Below, piece by piece: positions 26,823 to 32,726 of a DNA stretch of 48,424 nt. The position numbers and the translations under genes were made by a program. Under the pieces are notes generated by a model. That model was not told the origin of the DNA. It did no database searches and worked only from the letters and a program-made list of their open reading frames with translations. The stretch is taken from assembly GCA_910586105.1 (NCBI GenBank), contig CAJUGU010000010.1:1-48424 (forward strand), read 5' to 3'. This DNA is from an uncultured Eubacteriales bacterium. Its GTDB lineage: Bacteria > Bacillota > Clostridia > Oscillospirales > Butyricicoccaceae. Every line of letters begins with the position of its first letter. Within the stretch, counting starts at the first letter, position 1.

Positions 26823-27566
26823 TCAGAATGATAGATCCAAACGCCAGTGCGTCCGGAAAGTTTTACCGCGTAAAGATTCAAGAACACCCGTATCTGTCTG
26901 GAAGGAAAATGTCACTTCGCAGGCGCAGAGCATTTGATGATGCTTTCCATATCGCTGGTTTTGCTGCAAGTTCCCGTACCGCATATCCCCCAAAATGGGA
27001 TTACCGATTGCGGCAAGCTGCGCCCGGAGCTGATGCGTGCGTCCGGTGATCAGACGGCATTCCAGCAGGGACCGGCCTCCCTGCACAGATATCGTCCGGT
27101 ATTCCATACAGGCATACTGCGAACCGCGAACAGGGTGCTTTTGTACGGTTACATGCGTCCCATCCCTGTTTTTCAGCAAATAATGTTCCAGCTTTCCGGA
27201 TGCAGGCTTCGGTTTGCCCAGTACGATGCATCGGTACCGTTTCATAACCTCACGCTGCTGTAATTTACGGTTCATGATGCGCATGGCTTCCCGAGTCTTC
27301 GCAAAAATAACGATCCCACTTGTGAACCGGTCAAGACGATTGCAGGGGATGGGACGGAATGCGTTTGGGTCTTCGGCATCCCATGCGCCAGTCCGGCGCA
27401 GATGATCTCGGACAAGGTTCAAAAGGGTTGCGGAATGCTCGCTGTCTTTTGGATGTACGATCAATCCCGGCGGCTTGTCTGCAAGCAGGATATGATGATC
27501 TTCATAAAGGATTTGCAGACGGTATTTTTTGTTTTTCATCGGGTTTTTCTGCCGGGATGATTTCAT
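26823..27566 (-). CDS. RluA-family pseudouridine synthase
   Basis: 247-aa RNA pseudouridine synthase. Catalytic Asp79 lies in NRLDRFTSGIVIFAK, with LITGRTHQLRAQLAAIGNPI and the ILGDMRYG segment. The N-terminus LYEDHHILLADKPPGL is typical of the RluC/RluD branch without an S4 domain. The start at 27566 is chosen because GGAGGG lies 10 nt upstream. The frame is open further back, but through a terminator. Target RNA unknown. Its place between MarR and a drug exporter is unusual. Confidence 0.92.
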   Translation of the reverse strand: MKSSRQKNPMKNKKYRLQILYEDHHILLADKPPGLIVHPKDSEHSATLLNLVRDHLRRTGAWDAEDPNAFRPIPCNRLDRFTSGIVIFAKTREAMRIMNRKLQQREVMKRYRCIVLGKPKPASGKLEHYLLKNRDGTHVTVQKHPVRGSQYACMEYRTISVQGGRSLLECRLITGRTHQLRAQLAAIGNPILGDMRYGNLQQNQRYGKHHQMLCACEVTFSFQTDTGVLESLRGKTFRTHWRLDLSF

Positions 27567-27592
27567 AAGCGGATGTCCCTCCTCTGCGGGGC

Positions 27593-27631
27593 AAAAAATG
27601 CGCCCGGTTATCCTTACAATAACCGGGCGCA
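27593..27631 (-). terminator. Strong terminator/attenuator between MarR and RluA genes
   Basis: On the minus strand TGCGCCCGGTTAT pairs perfectly with ATAACCGGGCGCA (27619-27631 and 27599-27611) around a 7-nt loop, followed by six U (27598-27593). The MarR transcript should largely stop here, so the exporter genes need readthrough or another promoter. Confidence 0.88.
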
Positions 27632-27676
27632 CCCGACATCTTCCTCGACTGTGGCAAAGCGAAACATCCTGCCGTA

Positions 27677-28159
27677 TCACTGCGGTGACCAGTCCTCCGA
27701 TGACGTATTCAATATTTCATTGATTCTGCTTTTCAGCAGTTCTGAATGCTTGCGCAGGGCGGACAGCAGTTCGCAGCGCTCCTGCGGACAGAGTCCTGCA
27801 AACGCATTTCGTTCCGCTTCCATCAGCGGTTCGATATGTTCCTTCGTATAGGCAGCTCCCCGTTCCGTCAGGAGGAGCTGCTTGTGCTTGCGGCTTCCCG
27901 GTGCAAGGCTTAATCGGATCAGCCCCTGCTTTTCTAGCTGCTTCAGTGCAGAGTTTACCGTTTGCGGGCTATAAGACCAGTCTGCACAAAGTTCCCGTTG
28001 TGTATAGACACTTCCAGGTTTCAGCCGTGCCAGGGAATACAGTACCCAAAAGGCGGTGTCCGACAGTTCATGCAGTTTTGCGTAACCATGATAGGCGTCA
28101 TCAATTTCTTTGTAAATCTGATTGAAGGCGGTAAGCTGGGCGGTGAGTTCGTTGTCCAT
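27677..28159 (-). CDS. MarR-family transcriptional regulator
   Basis: 160-aa winged-helix repressor with YTQRELCADWSYSPQTVNSALKQLE as recognition region and the wing at LAPGSRKHKQLLLTERG. AAAGGAGG lies 6 nt before the ATG. It has its own strong promoter, overlapped by two similar 12-bp palindromes, so autorepression is likely. It is the first gene of the run that includes RluA, MATE, the kinase-like genes and ABC-F. The ligand is unknown, presumably a toxic compound handled by the exporter. Confidence 0.92.
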   Translation of the reverse strand: MDNELTAQLTAFNQIYKEIDDAYHGYAKLHELSDTAFWVLYSLARLKPGSVYTQRELCADWSYSPQTVNSALKQLEKQGLIRLSLAPGSRKHKQLLLTERGAAYTKEHIEPLMEAERNAFAGLCPQERCELLSALRKHSELLKSRINEILNTSSEDWSPQ

Positions 28160-28174
28160 AGCGCCCTCCTTTCG

Positions 28175-28186
28175 TCCGATATCGGA
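28175..28186. promoter_or_regulatory. MarR operator candidate, site 1
   Basis: Perfect palindrome TCCGATATCGGA, 16 bp upstream of the MarR start and between the -10 box and the ribosome site. Confidence 0.6.
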
Positions 28187-28194
28187 TAGTTGAT

Positions 28195-28223
28195 ATTATA
28201 TTCCGGTTTCGGATGAATGACAA
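28195..28223 (-). promoter_or_regulatory. Sigma-A promoter of the MarR gene
   Basis: On the minus strand TTGTCA (28223-28218), 17-bp spacer, TATAAT (28200-28195). Confidence 0.8.
28202..28213. promoter_or_regulatory. MarR operator candidate, site 2
   Basis: TCCGGTTTCGGA, ten of twelve positions as in site 1, inside the promoter spacer. The two centres are 27 bp apart and flank the -10 box. Confidence 0.55.
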
Positions 28224-28513
28224 TGGCGGTTTGCATAAAATATGAGATGTTAAATCGCCCTTTATTGTAATAAATTAACATTCATTACAAGTGATATTGG
28301 AAAAAGCTTTTTAGATCAATAAATATAATAACGGCTATGTGAAAATTTCCGTAAAGCACATATTGGAAACGATGTGTTTTGTAGAAAATACTGGAGTAAT
28401 TTGTCTGTTTCCAGTCGAAGCGTTCCAAATTCATTTATTTCTGTTTTGTATAGTACACTTAATCGATAATCATTAGAAAGTATTTCAATAAACAGATTTA
28501 TTTTGGAACAAAT

Positions 28514-28556
28514 AAATATCGGCAGGACGGCAGTAATTGCCGTCCTGCCGATATTT
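28514..28556. other. Perfect 19-bp inverted repeat in the 28160-28845 gap
   Basis: A 19-nt arm starting AAATATCGGCAGG pairs perfectly with 28538-28556 around the loop gtaat. The surroundings 28224-28513 are AT-rich and show no gene. It could be a bidirectional terminator or a protein site at the border of the integrase module. Confidence 0.55.
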
Positions 28557-28716
28557 CCAGACGGAGATGATATACGCCATCCATGTGCCGACTGTAAAGG
28601 AGATCTTGATGGGTATAGTTAAAAATGCCATCATATATCGGAAGCGGCTCCATATTTCTGCACAGTCGAAGCACATTGCTTATAGGGAGTATCTTTCGAT
28701 AGAACCGCTAAGGGTG

Positions 28717-28755
28717 GCCGATTTTACACATTTGTGTGATATCGGCTGCTTTTTT
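28717..28755 (+). terminator. Terminator-like hairpin upstream of the sigma-like gene
   Basis: GCCGAT (28717-28722) pairs with ATCGGC (28741-28746), with an inner ACACA/TGTGT stem, followed by TGC and six T. It lies 90 bp before the ATG at 28846, so it may attenuate that gene. Confidence 0.6.
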
Positions 28756-28845
28756 CTTTGGAAAAAACGTCGGCAGAGGTGCCGAGCTCCTCCGCTTCTG
28801 AAGTCAGGGATTACCAAGATTTTAGAAGATGGGAAGGAGTGCAAT

Positions 28846-29433
28846 ATGGCAACGCGATATTTCAGGAAAAAGGATATAAATACAGAAGGAGCCTCGACGT
28901 GTTGGATTGAAATGAGTGGACAGGAGTTTTATAAATTTGTCAATTCAGCTGAGGGTGTGGGCCGTCATTTTATATTCATGGATGACGATATTGTGATTGA
29001 GGCGAATGATCAGCAGTTTCGTGAATGGGTTACGGAGAAGAATCATAGCGATTACCTTCGTCGCTGTGAAAACGGCATTGAAACGGTTTCTCTGTACAGC
29101 GATATCATGTCAGAATGCGGGAGCGGAGAGGAGTTGATTTGTGACCCGGTTGATATCGAAGAAGAGATTGTTAAGAAGCTTCGCTGCCAAGCGCTTCGGG
29201 CTGCAATGGCTGAATTGAGCAGCGAGAATTATTATTTGCTGCAAAAGCTTTATTTTGAGAAAAACAGGGCTAGTGAGCGCGATTTGGCGAAAGAATTCGG
29301 TATTTCCCAACCTGCGATACATAGGCGGAAAAAGAAAATCTTAAAAAATTTGAAATTGCTGGTTATCAAATTTGAAAAAAGTCAGCAATACATAGTGAAA
29401 GGCAAAAAAAGAAGCCTCTCGACTGAACCTTGA
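28846..29433 (+). CDS. Sigma-70 region 4-like regulator of the conjugative element
   Basis: 195-aa protein. The N-terminal part (MATRYFRKKDINTEGAS, FIFMDDDIVIEANDQQFREW) is of the type found in clostridial ICE regulators. The C-terminal sigma-region-4-like helix-turn-helix reads LYFEKNRASERDLAKEFGIS, then QPAIHRRKKKILKNL. GGGAAGGAG precedes ATG 28846. The same frame is open back to ATG 28609, which also has AAAGGAG, so a 274-aa form is possible, but it would span a terminator hairpin. It presumably controls excision or transfer genes of the element. Confidence 0.82.
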   Translation: MATRYFRKKDINTEGASTCWIEMSGQEFYKFVNSAEGVGRHFIFMDDDIVIEANDQQFREWVTEKNHSDYLRRCENGIETVSLYSDIMSECGSGEELICDPVDIEEEIVKKLRCQALRAAMAELSSENYYLLQKLYFEKNRASERDLAKEFGISQPAIHRRKKKILKNLKLLVIKFEKSQQYIVKGKKRSLSTEP

Positions 29434-29974
29434 AAATTTCATTATCCGATGTTCTGGATACTTTCCTGACGTGCCCTGTGAGGGGCAGCGACATTGGAGG
29501 ATGCGCGAAGACCATCTGTAGGAGCACGGGATGCAAACGAAGTCACTTTTTTCTGTTTTGTTCGATTTGACATCCAGCCTGCTTCTATCAATGACGGCCA
29601 ATCAATAAGGTGTAAGCGGGTCCATCCGTCCATGGAGCCAGCTGTGGTGGCTGGTGTATCGCAATGACAGCGTCAGGGATAATGATACTCCCGTCCAGTC
29701 CCGCCGGAAGGCAGGAGGGCGGCCGACAGAGATCCTGCCGGGGGTGAGAGTCCCGTGAAGCGGTGGAGCCAGCCGCTGTCCAGAAGCATCGCCCTCGCGA
29801 TCGGGGAAGTAGTGTCGAATACGATCGTAAATCTTGATATCAGAAGCAACGGGGATCACCTTTCTGCGGAAATGGGTGGACCAGAGTATGTGAAATGGTG
29901 GTCCCTGTTTTTGTGCTATCAAGGATAGCATACCATTCAACCTGAAAATCTATGCTTTCAAAGGAGTGTCTGTC
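29434..29974 (+). ncRNA. Non-coding, stem-rich leader before xis, candidate structured RNA
   Basis: 540 bp without a convincing gene, rich in local pairing. GGCAGGA (in 29710-29720) faces TCCTGCC (around 29732-29740). AGCGG...CCGCT lies at about 29759-29777, and repeated GGAGCCAGC words occur near 29634 and 29764. Near the end, GGACCA (29878-29883) pairs with TGGTCC (29899-29904) and is followed by TTTTT (29908-29912), a terminator-like element. TGCTATC-aag-GATAGCA (29914-29930) follows at once. A regulated leader controlling xis-int is one reading; a small RNA ending at the terminator is another. No known class was recognised. Confidence 0.35.
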
Positions 29975-30196
29975 ATGAAAGAGAAAGCAATTCCGATGTT
30001 TGAAAATTACCCGGATGTCGTTGAAGTCGCGCAGCTTCGGGAGATGCTGGGCGGTATCAGCAAACGGCTCGCGTACCAGCTGCTGGCGAGCGGCGAAGTA
30101 CATAGCGTCCGCATTGGACGCGCCTACAAAATCCCGAAGACCAGCGTGATCGAGTATTTGATCGGTGAAGCGCAGTGCCGGATCAGCATCAGCTGA
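29975..30196 (+). CDS. Excisionase-like DNA-binding protein
   Basis: 73-aa helix-turn-helix protein of the excisionase/MerR-like fold (VVEVAQLREMLGGISKRLAY, then VRIGRAYKIPKTSVIEYLIG). It would bend DNA at the attachment site and favour excision of the element. AAAGGAG lies 8 nt before the ATG; an in-frame GTG at 29966 overlaps the ribosome site and is less likely. It stands directly upstream of the integrase, as in most clostridial ICEs. TTTGCCCG...CGGGCAAA inverted repeats lie between the two genes. Confidence 0.85.
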   Translation: MKEKAIPMFENYPDVVEVAQLREMLGGISKRLAYQLLASGEVHSVRIGRAYKIPKTSVIEYLIGEAQCRISIS

Positions 30197-30351
30197 TCTC
30201 AAAAAACAATTTGCCCGAAAACTTGTCAAAAGTGTAGAAAAAGTCGAGTTGGTTTCTCCACCGCGACTATAGCTATTCGAGAAAGTTCGTGATAGTATTG
30301 TGTTGTCAATGGCGGGCAAATGAGCTGTTAACCACGAAGGAGGAACATAAA

Positions 30352-31833
30352 ATGTTGACAGGAAGCCTGCAAATCAAAAACGACAAATACTACGCCATGC
30401 TGAACCTTTATGTGGATGGGAAGCGCAAACCCAAGTGGATTCCGCTGGGCTTGCCCGTCCGCGGCAACAAGAGGGCTGCGGAAGCCGAGCTGAAGCAGCT
30501 GATCGACAAGTACGAAAAGCAGAGCAACGCGCAGAAAAACCCGGAGTGCGCCGACGTGCTGCTGGCGGATTACCTTCAGAACTGGCTGGTGATGGTGAAG
30601 CCGACGATCTCGACGGCAACCCACCAGAGCTACAAGAACATGGTCAACGCGCGTCTCGACCGCTACTTTCGCAATCTGGGCGTGACGCTGGGTGATCTTA
30701 CCCCGACACAGATTCAAACCTTCTATCAGACGATTCTGGACGAAGGCTACACGACGAATACGGTAATTCATTACCATGCCGTCCTGCGGCGTGCGCTCCA
30801 GAATGCGGTGAAGAAGGACATGATCGCCCGCAACCCTGCTGACAGGGTGGACAAGCCCAAGAAGAACAGCTACAAGGCAAACTTCTACAGCGATGCGGAG
30901 ATGCAGGACTTGTTCGATGTGTTCGAGAACGATCCCTTGTGTCTGCCGGTCAAGATTGCAGCTTACTACGGTCTGCGCCGCAGCGAGGTGCTTGGACTGA
31001 AGTGGGAAGCGATCAACTTCGCGGAAAAGAGCATCTCCATCAATCACAAGGTGATCGAGGTTGAGGTCGACGGCAAGTTCGTGCCTTACGGCGAGGACGT
31101 GCTCAAGACAAAAGCCAGCGTCCGCACGCTGCCGCTCCTGCCGGTGATCGAGCAGCTTCTCCTTGCGGAGAAGGAAAAGCAGGAAACCTTCCGTAAACTG
31201 TTCAAGAAGGAATACTGCAAAAAGTACCTTGATTACATCTGCGTGGATCAGATGGGGAATCTGCTTCGACCGAACTTCGTAACCGAGCACTTTTCCTATA
31301 TGATAAGCAAATTTAATCTCAAAAAGATTAGATTTCACGACCTACGTCATACTTGCGCCTCATTGCTGTTATCGAACGGAGTGCCTATGAAACAGATTCA
31401 AATTTGGCTTGGGCACTCGAATTTCAGCACTACAGCGGACATTTACGCACATCTCGATATGTCGGCGCAGATGAACACTGGCAATGTTGCCGGAGCCTTC
31501 TTTGCAAAGCCGGACAGAAAGTCCTGTGAGCAGACCGGCGCAGCGATGGACAGCGATGCGGAGCGAGAGCTGAGCACTGCCAGTCAGATGGAGGAAGCGA
31601 CGGCTCACAAGACCCGTCGAGAATCCAAGCCGAGTGCCAAGCCTTGTAAGCCGGACAGCGCATCGCAGACTGGCAAGGGGAAGGGGAGCGCAGCTTGCGC
31701 TGCAAAGGAAAGTGTAGAAACTTGTAAGGAGAAAACTTCATCGGGTAGAACCACATCCGCGAGTAAGAGTCCCAAAAACGGTACAGCAAAGTGTAGAAAA
31801 CCGAAACCGACCCAAAAGTGTAGAAACTTGTAA
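30352..31833 (+). CDS. int: Tyrosine integrase of the conjugative element
   Basis: 493-aa site-specific recombinase. An arm-binding AP2-like domain (about 1-55, MLTGSLQIKNDKYYAMLNLY), a SAM-like core-binding domain (about 75-160) and a catalytic domain with R209 (YGLRRSEVLGLKW), H329/R332 (HDLRHTCASLL), H355 (LGHSNFSTT) and nucleophile Tyr365 (DIYAH). Residues after about 385 are a low-complexity Lys/Ser/Thr/Cys-rich tail absent from ordinary integrases. That tail is encoded over three of the AGTGTAGAAA repeats. GAAGGAGG precedes ATG 30352. The gene points at the tRNA-Ser gene 214 bp away, its likely target. Confidence 0.95.
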   Translation: MLTGSLQIKNDKYYAMLNLYVDGKRKPKWIPLGLPVRGNKRAAEAELKQLIDKYEKQSNAQKNPECADVLLADYLQNWLVMVKPTISTATHQSYKNMVNARLDRYFRNLGVTLGDLTPTQIQTFYQTILDEGYTTNTVIHYHAVLRRALQNAVKKDMIARNPADRVDKPKKNSYKANFYSDAEMQDLFDVFENDPLCLPVKIAAYYGLRRSEVLGLKWEAINFAEKSISINHKVIEVEVDGKFVPYGEDVLKTKASVRTLPLLPVIEQLLLAEKEKQETFRKLFKKEYCKKYLDYICVDQMGNLLRPNFVTEHFSYMISKFNLKKIRFHDLRHTCASLLLSNGVPMKQIQIWLGHSNFSTTADIYAHLDMSAQMNTGNVAGAFFAKPDRKSCEQTGAAMDSDAERELSTASQMEEATAHKTRRESKPSAKPCKPDSASQTGKGKGSAACAAKESVETCKEKTSSGRTTSASKSPKNGTAKCRKPKPTQKCRNL

Positions 31834-32046
31834 AAGAAAAACTTGCAGCCGGTTTCAAGGGTTCTGGAAAGTTCGGAAAACCTTAAAAACGGAAAATCGA
31901 AGAAGCCGCCCGAAGTGTAGAAACACACACAAAAACTTGCTAATATAGTAGTAAGTTCTGAAAAATCCAGCTCAACTTATTTGAGCTGAAAAACAGGAAA
32001 ACGTGGAAAAATCCCGTCATAAGCGAACTTACAACGGGATTTAAAC

Positions 32047-32137
32047 TGGCGGAGCGGGTGGGATTCGAACCCACGGACGGTTTCACCCGTCAAACGATTT
32101 CGAGTCGTTCTCGTTATGACCTCTTCGATACCGCTCC
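32047..32137 (-). tRNA. tRNA-Ser(CGA)
   Basis: 91 nt including the encoded CCA. The acceptor GGAGCGG/CCGCTCC is closed, the anticodon arm AACGA-CTCGAAA-TCGTT gives anticodon CGA (reads UCG), a long variable arm GACGG/CCGTC is typical of serine tRNAs, and the T arm is GTGGG-TTCGAAT-CCCAC. Its first 44 nt recur twice to the right. The serine isoacceptor UGA could cover UCG codons, so damage here may be tolerated. Confidence 0.93.
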
Positions 32138-32513
32138 GTATGAAATTAGGGGGCGCAAACGACCGGAAAACCAATCGGCTGCAAAGTGTAGAAAAAGTGT
32201 GGAAATCATCAAGCATCGGGAAAAGCGGAAACGCGAATTTCCCAAGAGCCACGGGGATTTCCGGAGTTCGGCAGAGAAAAAGTCCACACGATTTCGAGTC
32301 GTTCTCGTTATGACCTCTTCGATACCGCTCCATATGAAATTGTGGGGTGCAGGAGGGCGGAAAACCGACCGGCTGCAAAGTGTAGAAAATGGCTGGTTCG
32401 GAAAAGTGCGAAACGCAGATTTCCCAAGAACCACGGGGGATTTCGGAGTTCGGCAGAGAAAAAGTCCACACGATTTCGAGTCGTTCTCGTTATGACCTCT
32501 TCGATACCGCTCC
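32094..32513 (-). repeat. Tandem array of three tRNA-Ser 5' halves (attachment-site array)
   Basis: The first 44 nt of the tRNA, from its 5' end through the anticodon stem, are present identically at 32094-32137 (in the complete tRNA), 32288-32331 and 32470-32513. The two spacers, 150 and 138 bp, are related: both start TATGAAATT, contain GGCTGCAAAGTGTAGAAAA and end GTTCGGCAGAGAAAAAGTCC followed by AC. The third copy is followed by unrelated host-like sequence. This fits repeated integrase crossover in the anticodon arm leaving two att-bounded cassettes. No coding capacity is evident. Confidence 0.85.
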
Positions 32514-32564
32514 ATAGGAGTTATACTGTCGAGCGAAAGGTTGTCATCTCACTCGTGCTTACAT

Positions 32565-32593
32565 ACTATAACACAAAATCCCAAAAGAAACAA
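32565..32593 (-). promoter_or_regulatory. Probable native promoter of the tRNA-Ser gene
   Basis: On the minus strand TTGTTT (32593-32588), 17-bp spacer, TATAGT (32570-32565). It lies 52 bp upstream of the rightmost tRNA 5' half, but about 430 bp from the complete tRNA. No equally good promoter was found directly before the complete copy. Confidence 0.6.
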
Positions 32594-32634
32594 GCCCTTT
32601 TTCAAAAAAATTTTTTATAATCTCCAGAACTTCC

Positions 32635-32663
32635 TTGCACGGCCAGATTTCATGTGTTAAACT
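32635..32663 (+). promoter_or_regulatory. Promoter of gltX
   Basis: TTGCAC (32635-32640), 17-bp spacer, TAAACT (32658-32663), 64 nt before the ATG. The leader has a small GGCATT/AATGCC hairpin but no T-box. Confidence 0.55.
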
Positions 32664-32726
32664 AGGAGAGTATTGTTATAAACTATGGGCATTTTGGCAA
32701 TGCCTGTAATATAGGAGTGGAAAACC

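Larger units (their letters stand above)
30231..32388 (+). repeat. Seven direct copies of AGTGTAGAAA, probable integrase arm-binding sites
   Basis: Exact copies at 30231, 31711, 31790, 31817, 31914, 32185 and 32379, all in the same orientation; a one-base variant (AGTGTGGAAA) is at 32196. They flank or overlap the end of int and continue into the tRNA-derived array. The last two each lie exactly 91 bp to the right of a 44-bp core copy. Tyrosine integrases with an N-terminal arm-binding domain, such as Tn916 Int, bind short direct repeats of this kind near att. The role here is inference. Confidence 0.75.

Noticed and set aside
29602..29940. 112-codon minus-strand open frame in the leader before xis
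   Set aside because: No ribosome site, Pro/Arg/His-rich, and it coincides with RNA stem regions. Treated as non-coding.
29434..29974. Group II intron, cobalamin riboswitch or IscB-associated RNA
   Set aside because: Some words (GGTGAGAGTCCC, GCCGG) recall these classes, but no domain V hairpin, B12 box, reverse transcriptase or IscB gene is present.
32094..32513. CRISPR array
   Set aside because: Only three repeats of 44 bp, identical to a tRNA half, with 138-150 bp spacers related to each other. No cas genes.
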